Origin: an uncultured Eubacteriales bacterium
GTDB taxonomy: Bacteria; Bacillota; Clostridia; Oscillospirales; CAG-382
NCBI GenBank assembly: GCA_934444645.1
Contig: CAKSCV010000010.1
Coordinates: forward strand, 1-64,000
Direction of reading: 5' to 3'
Length of the DNA: 64,000 nt
Shown: positions 53,073-60,383 of the stretch, piece by piece
How positions within the stretch are numbered: the first letter of the stretch is position 1
How the letters are laid out: every line of letters begins with the position of its first letter
Program-made: the position numbers and the translations under genes
The notes under the pieces: generated by a model
What the model was told of the DNA's origin: nothing
Database searches by the model: none
What the model saw: the letters and a program-made list of their open reading frames with translations, nothing else

Positions 53073-53900
53073 CAATTTATTTCGGTACTTGCCGGCCGGG
53101 ATACCATACTTTTTCTTAAACAGCCGCAAGAAATAGTCTTTATCGGAAAAACCGGTGCTTTCGGCAATCAGCCAGACCGGCTCATCTGTTTTTTTAAGCA
53201 GCTCTGCGGCGCGGGTCAGCCGTGCGTTTTTGATAAATTCCGCGATTCCGTCCGGCATATAGCTTTTTGAAAGCTTGTATAGCTCGGCACGTGAAACGCC
53301 GAATTTGCGGCAGAGCGTGCTTACCGATAGGTCTTCCTCAAGGTGTGCGGAAATGTAGTCTATGACCGTATAAATGAGCGGCTTTTCCGCCGCGTACGCC
53401 AAATGCTTGAGCCGGATATAAGCATTTAATGCCGTGAAAATATGCGAAACAGCTTGAAGCTGGCTGTCGGAAAAGTAACGGATTTCGTTGGAATACACAG
53501 CTGTGTTTTGATCGACGAGCGGCATTTCGCGGAGCTTTTCGGCAATGCCGGTGCAAAAGTGCTTGCGGTCGGGATCGCTTGTGATTTGACCATACATGAT
53601 GTAGCCGATGACCGTGCCGCCTTCCGTCTTTAACGGACAGGCTGCTTCGGTAAGCCCGGCATGACATTTGCGGATGACCACACCGTCACACGCGCGGCAC
53701 TCGTCAAACAGCTTAAGATTGCTTTCGGAACAACGATCGTGGTAATGCGCCTGTATCCGATGGCAAAACGCACAGTTTTCGGCCGGATACGTGAAAATCT
53801 CCTGCAAATCCGTGTCATAGAGTGCTGTTTTGATGCCGGTAATCTCATAAAACGATTTTAACAAATCGTACAGCTCTGCGTGTTCGGTTTGAAGAGGCAT
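53070..53900 (-). CDS. PocR/AraC family transcriptional regulator
   Basis: This 276-residue regulator has an N-terminal PocR-type sensory domain (LLKSFYEITGIKTALYDTDLQEI, then a Cys-rich segment CAFCHRIQAHYHDRC...CRACDG...CHAGLTEAACP). A C-terminal AraC HTH with DYISAHLEEDLSVSTLCRKFGVSRAELY and a final GFSDKDYFLRLFKKKYGIPAGKYR completes it. PocR domains sense small hydrocarbon or sugar derivatives; the ligand is unknown. The ATG at 53900 is chosen with a GTGAG upstream; a GTG at 53912 is an alternative. It stands just upstream of the isomerase-GH36 operon, which it probably activates. Confidence 0.9.
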   Translation of the reverse strand: MPLQTEHAELYDLLKSFYEITGIKTALYDTDLQEIFTYPAENCAFCHRIQAHYHDRCSESNLKLFDECRACDGVVIRKCHAGLTEAACPLKTEGGTVIGYIMYGQITSDPDRKHFCTGIAEKLREMPLVDQNTAVYSNEIRYFSDSQLQAVSHIFTALNAYIRLKHLAYAAEKPLIYTVIDYISAHLEEDLSVSTLCRKFGVSRAELYKLSKSYMPDGIAEFIKNARLTRAAELLKKTDEPVWLIAESTGFSDKDYFLRLFKKKYGIPAGKYRNKL

Positions 53901-53923
53901 ACCATCACTCACTTTCTATGGAC

Positions 53924-53952
53924 ATTGTAGCATAGGCATACGAAAAAAGCAA
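53924..53952 (-). promoter_or_regulatory. Sigma-A promoter of the AraC-type regulator
   Basis: On the minus strand, TTGCTT (53947-53952), a 17-bp spacer and TACAAT (53924-53929) with an extended TGC. Confidence 0.7.
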
Positions 53953-53991
53953 GCTCTTTTGTGGCGAAAATGTCATGCGAAAAACAAAAAG

Positions 53992-54039
53992 AAGAAGCTG
54001 CTTCCTCGGCAATGCCGCAGGTGAAAACAGCTTCTTTTA
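53992..54039 (-). terminator. Terminator of the second GH99-like gene
   Basis: Arms AAGAAGCTG and CAGCTTCTT with an inner CGGCA/TGCCG pairing, followed on the minus strand by a T-rich tail. Confidence 0.7.
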
Positions 54040-54061
54040 TATGCATGACTGTAAAAACGTC

Positions 54062-57000
54062 TTATTCGACCGTAACGCTAACCGTACCGTCCTCAAACGA
54101 ATATCCATATCCGACAACGGCACAAACCGTTTCAAGCGGAACAGCCGGTACGCCGTCGATCGGCACAACCTTTCCCGGAAGCTTTGCCGGTTTTCCGTTC
54201 AACAAATATACGTCGCTTCCCTCGGTGAAGGTCATCTCGGTCTCACCGATGATAAGCGTCAGCTCTCGTTTGGCGCGATTCCAACGATAGGCGGCATTCA
54301 TGCGGTTTAGGAGGGAGTTTCGGGCATACAGCGGCACAAACGGAATGCCGTTCTGCTTGGAAAGGGGCAGTCCGATGTTCACATCCACGCCGTTTACGCA
54401 AACCTTTTCCGCTTTTTCGGTTGCTTCTATGAATTCAAGTTTTTGGATTTCCCACGAGCCGCCGCTGCTCGTCGGGTCAATACGGAAGGTGGTCACACGA
54501 CCTTTCCAATTCGGCTGTGAAACGCAGGAGAACAGCGCTTCGGCATAGCCGTTTTCGTTTAATGTATAGGTGCAGGACAGCATTTTATCACCGGAAAGCT
54601 TGGGATTGGTTTCGGTCGCAAAGAAGATCTGCGGGCCGCCTTTGACCTCTCTGCCGGTAACGCCGAACACCTTCATATAAATGCGGATAAAGGCAATGCT
54701 GTCCGCATTTATACCGATATCGCCCGCAAAGAATATCTGTGGATCGATCCCGTTGGAAACACCACAAAGTGCACCGTTTTCGTGCGTTTTGTTGACGGCA
54801 TTGACTTCGTAACGGAACGCGTCGTAAGTCGCGACGTCGGCAAAATCATAGGTCTTGATGACTTTCGCGTCGGGAGAAGGCTTTGGCGGCTCCAAACGGC
54901 GTTCCGGCCGCAGCCATGCGTGGCCTTCGGGATACAGAATATCGATGCGGTGCTTTTGATGTTCGGTCGGCTTTTTGTCGGTATGCTCGGGCGCTTCGCA
55001 AAAGACCTTGCGTAACGTATCCAAGAAGCCGAAGCCGTGTAATCCGGACGGATTGATATAATGCCCTTCGTCGAACTCGTTCCAACAGGAAAGAAGCACC
55101 ATTTTGCTCTGCCATGCGTTCTGATCCGGAAATTGACGCGCGTCGGTCAGATACTGGTCACGTGTCCACGTGAGGATCTTATCATACTCCGGAATCGAAA
55201 TGGACGGATGTCTTGCATCATGGCGCGCCACGCAGTTAAAGCCGACGCCGACGGTCGGAACATGAACAACGGAGGTGGCATATTGGCTGAACGTTTCCAT
55301 CGCGTTTGTAAGCATATTCTCTTGGTATTCTGCTGTATACGATTCTGTGCCCCAGTTGTAGGCATACGTGCCTTCTACGCCGAGTGCTTCGCGGAATTTG
55401 ATATCGTTTTCCGAGCTGCCGCCTCCGGCACAAAGGAGGATAATATCCGGCATACCGGCTTTTTTAACGGCTTCGCGTAAGAAATCGAGTTCCTTGCGCG
55501 CCTGTTCGACACTGCCAAAATATTCCGGCTTGGCGAGCGTTCCGATGGTATAGATCGAAAAGACGGGCTTGCCGTCAATTTTGTAATAGCCGGGATCTTT
55601 GAAATAATATTCAATAAAGAAGGGAACAAGGTACTTTTCAAAGGCCTCGGGCGTGATGGCTTTTGTGAAGTTGTTTTCCCACATGATGGCAAACTTGGAA
55701 TAGTTCTTGTAAACGGAGTTGAAGTAGCCGTCGTGAAGCGCATGAGAAAAGCCGGGGAATTTGATAGGTTCATCAATAACGGTCGGTCCGTACCAGCATT
55801 GTAGCTGGAAGTCGATGCCGTGTTCGCAGAACCATTTGTTTTCCCAGTCGGCAACCTCCGGAATGCCTTCGTCATAGTAGCCCATATACGGCGTGATTTC
55901 GTCATACGGTGAGCAGACATCCCATGTTGCGTCATGCCTGCCGCGCCAGAAGCCGTAACGCCACGACGAAAAGACGTGCAAGCCGACATGATAGCCCTTT
56001 TCTTTGACCGGCTTCGGCTCTTCGACATAGTCGGCCGGAAGCGGCGCAAGACCGTATAAAAGAATATCGTCGAGCGCCATATGTGCGTCGTCAAATGCTT
56101 CGATACGCAACGCATGGAATGCTTCGGCGTGCGGCATTTGGAAGATCCCCTTGTCTTTGCCGTTGACGCGTACAAGAACGCCGTCATCGGTCATTTCAAG
56201 ACGAAGCGTATTCCAAATCTCGCGCGGATATGTGCAAATGGCGGTGCCGTCCGCAAAGGAAAGCTTTCCGTTTTCGGCACGGATTCCAAAACCGTCGAGC
56301 AGAAATGCAGCATGGAAATTTTCGGATTTTTCCAAAAATTTTAATTCGAGGCATAATTCGCCGTCGGCATTTTCGAGTGCTTTTTCCAAAAGCGTATGGT
56401 TTCCGCTTTCGAGATTCAGGTAATAGGTATCCTCTTTTGAAAACGTGTAGCCGGATGAATTTTTCATGCCGACTGTGCCGCCTTGCGTGCAGACGCGCCA
56501 ATCACAAGGAATTTCACCCTCGAACGGTGCAAGAAAACGCTCGTTGCAGAAATAATCGGCATACAGCTTTACACCGCGCGCACCAAGAGAACCGGTATAG
56601 CCCTTTTCGATACCAATCGAGATAAAATGCAGATCGTGTATGTCCGCCGGCAAGGCATGGATACCGGCATCGCGATTGTTGATATAGGCTGTAAAGAAGC
56701 GCTTTTTCAAATCAACGACAGCTTTGAAGCTGTTTTTTTCGGCACATACGGGAATGCCGGTTTGTGTGCCGTCCGAAAGCGTGTAAAAACCGCCGTGTGT
56801 CATGAGTGCGAGAGCCGTCTTTTTCGTGCTGTCGTACAGACGAACGGCAAAACCGTCGGGGCAGTCAATTAAGAAGTTGATTTCAAGCGTGACGACGCTG
56901 TCGGTCTGCTTGCGGAATTTGCGCGTAAGCAGTGTGTCGAATTCAGCATTTATCTTGGTAAAATCGAACTGTGCGTAGGCGGCTCTGTCCTTTAAGGCAA

Positions 57001-57094
57001 GACCGCGGTTGTCGAACTCCCAGCCGGCAAAAGGGTGTTCGTTGTCGTCAATCAAATAAATCGCTTTGGATATGCGTGCATTTTTATAAATCAT
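54062..57094 (-). CDS. GH99/WbsX-like glycan-active protein with stalk domain (paralogue)
   Basis: This 1010-residue protein has lamin-G-like segments (about 1-360), a GH99-like/WbsX TIM barrel (about 365-715), a beta-sandwich (about 760-900) and a C-terminal copper-amine-oxidase-like stalk domain (about 905-1010). The motif SCWNEFDEGHYI has two glutamates three residues apart, as in the GH99 catalytic pair. GYYDEGIPEVADWE and YFKDPGYYKIDGKPVFSIY match the first GH99-like protein closely. There is no signal peptide at its start (MIYKNARISKAIYLI), although stalk domains are usually extracellular. AAAGGA lies about 10 bases before the ATG. It has its own promoter with a palindromic operator. 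Confidence 0.85.
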   Translation of the reverse strand: MIYKNARISKAIYLIDDNEHPFAGWEFDNRGLALKDRAAYAQFDFTKINAEFDTLLTRKFRKQTDSVVTLEINFLIDCPDGFAVRLYDSTKKTALALMTHGGFYTLSDGTQTGIPVCAEKNSFKAVVDLKKRFFTAYINNRDAGIHALPADIHDLHFISIGIEKGYTGSLGARGVKLYADYFCNERFLAPFEGEIPCDWRVCTQGGTVGMKNSSGYTFSKEDTYYLNLESGNHTLLEKALENADGELCLELKFLEKSENFHAAFLLDGFGIRAENGKLSFADGTAICTYPREIWNTLRLEMTDDGVLVRVNGKDKGIFQMPHAEAFHALRIEAFDDAHMALDDILLYGLAPLPADYVEEPKPVKEKGYHVGLHVFSSWRYGFWRGRHDATWDVCSPYDEITPYMGYYDEGIPEVADWENKWFCEHGIDFQLQCWYGPTVIDEPIKFPGFSHALHDGYFNSVYKNYSKFAIMWENNFTKAITPEAFEKYLVPFFIEYYFKDPGYYKIDGKPVFSIYTIGTLAKPEYFGSVEQARKELDFLREAVKKAGMPDIILLCAGGGSSENDIKFREALGVEGTYAYNWGTESYTAEYQENMLTNAMETFSQYATSVVHVPTVGVGFNCVARHDARHPSISIPEYDKILTWTRDQYLTDARQFPDQNAWQSKMVLLSCWNEFDEGHYINPSGLHGFGFLDTLRKVFCEAPEHTDKKPTEHQKHRIDILYPEGHAWLRPERRLEPPKPSPDAKVIKTYDFADVATYDAFRYEVNAVNKTHENGALCGVSNGIDPQIFFAGDIGINADSIAFIRIYMKVFGVTGREVKGGPQIFFATETNPKLSGDKMLSCTYTLNENGYAEALFSCVSQPNWKGRVTTFRIDPTSSGGSWEIQKLEFIEATEKAEKVCVNGVDVNIGLPLSKQNGIPFVPLYARNSLLNRMNAAYRWNRAKRELTLIIGETEMTFTEGSDVYLLNGKPAKLPGKVVPIDGVPAVPLETVCAVVGYGYSFEDGTVSVTVE

Positions 57095-57143
57095 ACGGTA
57101 AGTTCCTTTCTGAATCGTGTTTTTTAATCAAATCCTCCTAAAT

Positions 57144-57168
57144 ATTTTTGGTACATTGTACCAAAAAT
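57144..57168. promoter_or_regulatory. Perfect 25-bp palindromic operator candidate
   Basis: Arms ATTTTTGGTACA and TGTACCAAAAAT around a single central base. It lies immediately downstream of the GH99-like promoter -10 and covers the predicted transcription start, the position of a repressor operator. Confidence 0.78.
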
Positions 57169-57169
57169 G

Positions 57170-57198
57170 ATTGTATGACAAAGGTTGGATTTTGTCAA
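57170..57198 (-). promoter_or_regulatory. Sigma-A promoter of the second GH99-like gene
   Basis: On the minus strand, TTGACA (57193-57198), a 17-bp spacer and TACAAT (57170-57175). Transcription starts near 57163, inside the palindrome. Confidence 0.83.
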
Positions 57199-57229
57199 CC
57201 GTTTTTTAGAAAAAAGTTTTCTGTTTCAT

Positions 57230-57258
57230 TTGACAAATACAAAATGTTGTGATAAAAT
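57230..57258 (+). promoter_or_regulatory. Sigma-A promoter of the SLH gene
   Basis: TTGACA at 57230-57235, a 17-bp spacer and TAAAAT at 57253-57258. Divergent from the GH99-like promoter by about 30 bases. Confidence 0.75.
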
Positions 57259-57287
57259 GAAATAAAATTAAAGTAGGTGAGGACTGA

Positions 57288-58847
57288 ATGTCAAAATTTA
57301 AGAAATACGTTTTCCTCGGCATTTGCGGTTGCATAGCTGTGCTTTTCGGACTTGTTGTGCAGGGCGCACAACCGGATACGATGCGTCAAATCGTTTGGGG
57401 CTTGAAAAAAGACTTTCCGGATTGCGATAAAAATCATTGGGCATATGAAAGTGTTGCCGTTTTGGCAGCAAACGGGCTGTTAAAGGGCGATGAAACAGGC
57501 TTGGTTCATCCGGATAAACATATCACGCGCGCAGAAGCCGCGAAGATTCTTTGCGAATATAAAAACACTTCGGCGAAAGCCTATGACGGCGTGTATGCGG
57601 ATGTAAAAAGCGCAGACTGGTTTTCCGCGTATGCCGAATCCGCCGATACGCTTTTTCCGGAGCGATATAACGAAGCGGGAAACCGTATTTTTTCGCCTCA
57701 TGAAAACCTTTCCCGCGCGGATACGGTATATGCTGTTTTGCAGTTGATTGGCGCTGAAGACGAGCTTTTTGCTGCTCCTTTATATGTGCTTGACGATTTT
57801 ACGGATAAACAGGCTGTTCCTCCCGGAATGGAAGCCTATATGGCGGTCGGCATTGACCGAAACCTGATACAAGGCTACAGCGACCATACGTTAAGACCGA
57901 ACACATTTGTGACAAGAGCGGAGTTTTGCACGCTTTTGTACAGATGCATACAACCGAAAATCTATGTGGAAGTATCGGACGACAAAAGCGTAAGCGTCAG
58001 CTGCAAAATCGCTTCGGATAAAGATATGCGCGTTGTTTTGAAAAAACGCGGACCGAATGATATTTTGGATTTTGCCAAATGGTATCTTGCTCACAATCCA
58101 AACAGAACGGTTTTAACCGAAATCGGAGAGAAGTATCTTGTTTTAAACGCGGAAACCGATACCTTTTCGCCCTATATCGTAAGAGCGGTCAACAACATAA
58201 ACGGCGATATGCCGCGCAGCGGTGATTTTACCGGCGGAAACCACTCTTACTTTAACATCGGCTACGGCGGCTCTCCGACCGGACGAACAGCGGATATCGA
58301 GATTTATGTCGACGGCGTTTCGGTAAACGGTGGGTATCAAGGCTATGCAGCCACGGTCGATATTATTTTCAAAAACCGCATTCAGGCGAACAATACAAAA
58401 AAGGCTGACGGCGGCGGACGAGAGGTCTTGGAAGAAACAAATTCACTCCGCTTCGACGGGATAAAATGGAAAAGCCGGATAAATGTTACAGCTTTGGAAG
58501 ACATCGATATTCGACGGTACTACGGCTTGCAATTGGGAGTATACAACCTCGGTGATACGGTGACCTATTATGATGAGAAGACCGTTTCCTATCCGCTAAA
58601 CCAGAAAACATGGAGCCGCACGAAAAATTGCCGCAAATTTGCTTTATCCGGCGGAATTCTTGGTGTTGAGGTCGCGCAAAATTGGCAGGATGAAAACGCG
58701 ATTTTCAAAAATTCGGAAAATTTCAGTGCTTTTTCCCAACGGTACGGAAAAATCTACTTTAATGTCATCCAAACAAACGAGAAAAACATTTTGACTGCCG
58801 GTGACAGCTTTGAGATTAACGGGTATTACCGGTATACGGCCGCTTAA
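57288..58847 (+). CDS. SLH-domain surface protein
   Basis: This 519-residue protein has a signal peptide (KKYVFLGICGCIAVLFGLVV). Three S-layer homology domains (about residues 40-215) follow, with NHWAYESVAVLAANGLLKG, ITRAEAAKIL, SRADTVYAVLQLIG and GYSDHTLRPNTFVTRAEFCTLLYR. SLH domains bind pyruvylated cell-wall polymers. The rest (about 225-519) is an unrecognised beta-rich domain with GNHSYFNIGYGG and VSVNGGYQGYAATVDIIF. The start follows TAGGTGAGG. It is divergent from the GH99-like gene, so a shared surface-polysaccharide role is possible but unproven. Confidence 0.88.
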   Translation: MSKFKKYVFLGICGCIAVLFGLVVQGAQPDTMRQIVWGLKKDFPDCDKNHWAYESVAVLAANGLLKGDETGLVHPDKHITRAEAAKILCEYKNTSAKAYDGVYADVKSADWFSAYAESADTLFPERYNEAGNRIFSPHENLSRADTVYAVLQLIGAEDELFAAPLYVLDDFTDKQAVPPGMEAYMAVGIDRNLIQGYSDHTLRPNTFVTRAEFCTLLYRCIQPKIYVEVSDDKSVSVSCKIASDKDMRVVLKKRGPNDILDFAKWYLAHNPNRTVLTEIGEKYLVLNAETDTFSPYIVRAVNNINGDMPRSGDFTGGNHSYFNIGYGGSPTGRTADIEIYVDGVSVNGGYQGYAATVDIIFKNRIQANNTKKADGGGREVLEETNSLRFDGIKWKSRINVTALEDIDIRRYYGLQLGVYNLGDTVTYYDEKTVSYPLNQKTWSRTKNCRKFALSGGILGVEVAQNWQDENAIFKNSENFSAFSQRYGKIYFNVIQTNEKNILTAGDSFEINGYYRYTAA

Positions 58848-58951
58848 CCGGAAGGCGTATTTACGCCGTATTTTACAAAAATATCCGAAATCCGGAACGA
58901 AAACATCCGTTAACCATAACTGCCGACTGTGCAGGCGCTTATGGTTTGACG

Positions 58952-59002
58952 AAAAAACAAACGACACGATCTGCATTTTGCAAAGCGTGTCGTTTTGTTT
59001 TT
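58952..59002. terminator. Bidirectional intrinsic terminator
   Basis: Arms AAAACAAACGACACG and CGTGTCGTTTTGTTTT around a 16-base loop with A- and T-runs, between the SLH gene and the convergent rubredoxin operon. Confidence 0.85.
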
Positions 59003-59020
59003 TGTATTTAGAAACCGGAA

Positions 59021-59176
59021 CTATTCTTTTTCAAAAACGTCTTTTCCGAGACCGCAGGTGGGGCACACCCAATCTTCGGGAACATCTTCCCAAGGAGTAC
59101 CGGGTGCGACACCGTTGTCCGGATCGCCGAGAACCGGGTCATAAACATAGCCGCAAGGGCAAACATATTTTTCCAT
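59021..59176 (-). CDS. Small rubredoxin with shortened first knuckle (CPCG)
   Basis: This 51-residue protein begins [19 protein letters not shown] and continues with [22 protein letters not shown], the full rubredoxin pattern. The second iron site CPTCG is normal. The first site reads C-P-C-G, with one residue between cysteines instead of two, so the iron geometry is unusual or the site relies on another arrangement. Rubredoxins carry electrons to reverse rubrerythrin. It lies 27 bases downstream of the rubrerythrin gene in the perR operon. The sequence was checked on the complementary strand codon by codon. Confidence 0.92.
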   Translation of the reverse strand: MEKYVCPCGYVYDPVLGDPDNGVAPGTPWEDVPEDWVCPTCGLGKDVFEKE

Positions 59177-59203
59177 AATTTTTTGTCTCCGTATTCTGTA
59201 TGA

Positions 59204-59749
59204 TTATTTGCCGAAATATCTCTTCAAAAGACCGGCAAAGGCTTTTCCGTGTCTTGCCTCATCGCGCGCCATTTCATGCACGGTATCGTGGACGGCATCC
59301 AGACCTGCTTCCTTGGCACGTTTTGCCAGATCAGTCTTGCCTGCGGTTGCACCGTTTTCGGCTTCTACACGCATTTCGAGGTTCTTTTTGGTGGAATCGG
59401 TCACCACTTCGCCGAGAAGCTCAGCAAATTTGGCAGCATGTTCGGCTTCTTCATAAGCCGCTTTTTCCCAATATAAACCGATTTCGGGATAGCCCTCTCT
59501 GTGTGCGACGCGCGCCATGGCAAGGTACATGCCGACTTCGGTGCATTCACCGGTGAAGTTAGCGCGCAGATCCATCAAAATATCCTCGGAAACGCCTTTT
59601 GCAACGCCGACCGAATGCTCGGCTGCCCACGACATATCTTCATTCTGCTCTTGGAATTTAGATGCCGGTGCGTGGCATTGAGGACATTCCTTGGGTGCCG
59701 TTTCACCTTCATAAACATAACCGCAAACCATACATACAAACTTTTTCAT
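59204..59749 (-). CDS. Reverse rubrerythrin (N-terminal rubredoxin domain)
   Basis: This 181-residue protein starts with a rubredoxin domain ([23 protein letters not shown]). A four-helix ferritin-like diiron domain follows, with [41 protein letters not shown] and [17 protein letters not shown] carrying the ExxH-type metal ligands. The inverted domain order defines reverse rubrerythrin, an NADH-linked peroxidase and oxidase in Clostridia. It lies between perR and the small rubredoxin, its probable electron donor. Confidence 0.95.
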   Translation of the reverse strand: MKKFVCMVCGYVYEGETAPKECPQCHAPASKFQEQNEDMSWAAEHSVGVAKGVSEDILMDLRANFTGECTEVGMYLAMARVAHREGYPEIGLYWEKAAYEEAEHAAKFAELLGEVVTDSTKKNLEMRVEAENGATAGKTDLAKRAKEAGLDAVHDTVHEMARDEARHGKAFAGLLKRYFGK

Positions 59750-59779
59750 AACAATTCTCCTTAAAATTTATTTTTATAT

Positions 59780-60172
59780 TTAATTCAGACAGTTTTTGCA
59801 GCTGCCGGAATAATATACATCGGTTGTTTCGGCCGTAAAGCCGTTTTCCGGGAAATCCGGTTCTTTGACATCGAATATGTCATAAACCATGCCGCATTTC
59901 CGGCACAGAAAATGTGCATGAAAAGCAGCGTTGGCATCATAGCGGGTACGAAAGCCCTCAATGGCGATTGCTTTGATAATATCGGTTTCGGCAAGCAGCT
60001 TTACGGTATTGTAAACCGTTGTTTTGGACAGCGTCGGATATTTTTCGGACAGGGAAGAGAAGATCTCCTCTACCGTCGGATGTGTGCGGTGCGTATCCAA
60101 ATAATCGTAAATCTGAAGCCGTAATGCGGACGGCTTTACGCCTTTTGCCGTCATCAGCTCGGTGGGATTCAT
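59780..60172 (-). CDS. perR: PerR/Fur family peroxide-responsive repressor
   Basis: This 130-residue Fur-family repressor has a winged HTH (PSALRLQIYDYLDTHRTHPTVEEIFSSLSEKYPTLSKTTVYNTVKLLAE). A metal-sensing domain with FHAHFLCRKCG follows, and a structural zinc site of two CxxC pairs ends in CKNCLN. Context with rubrerythrin and rubredoxin and its Per-box promoter suggests PerR rather than Fur. The ATG at 60172 has AAGGAG 7 bases upstream; the frame continues upstream but without similarity. It probably represses its own operon and is inactivated by metal-catalysed oxidation. Confidence 0.9.
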   Translation of the reverse strand: MNPTELMTAKGVKPSALRLQIYDYLDTHRTHPTVEEIFSSLSEKYPTLSKTTVYNTVKLLAETDIIKAIAIEGFRTRYDANAAFHAHFLCRKCGMVYDIFDVKEPDFPENGFTAETTDVYYSGSCKNCLN

Positions 60173-60211
60173 GAAGAACTCCTTGTTTTTAGATTGTAAT
60201 TCATTCATTTC

Positions 60212-60224
60212 TGTAATGATTACA
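60212..60224. promoter_or_regulatory. Per box operator
   Basis: TGTAATGATTACA, a perfect 6-1-6 palindrome of Fur/PerR type (compare TTATAATnATTATAA). It covers the predicted transcription start near 60223. Confidence 0.85.
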
Positions 60225-60229
60225 ATAAT

Positions 60230-60257
60230 AGTATACACGCTTTTTGCGTTTTGTCAA
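60230..60257 (-). promoter_or_regulatory. Sigma-A promoter of the perR operon
   Basis: On the minus strand, TTGACA (60252-60257), a 16-bp spacer and TATACT (60230-60235). Confidence 0.83.
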
Positions 60258-60383
60258 GAGGTTTTTGAAAAAAACTTTATTTTTTTTGAAAATGACTTCT
60301 TTCGATGCTTGCAGCCGGCATTTTGCATACGTCGGACAAATGCGGCAGATACTATACAAAAACCATGGAAGAGGCAGAAAAAC

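Noticed and set aside
57093..57140. Possible leader peptide of about 15 codons before the second GH99-like gene
   Set aside because: AGGAGG is present, but the only TTG start is 2 bases away, too close for initiation; no conserved peptide can be argued.
60239..60383. Promoter of the cyclic glucan synthase
   Set aside because: TTGCAT and TATACA-like words exist but their spacing (about 24) is wrong; I could not support a promoter.
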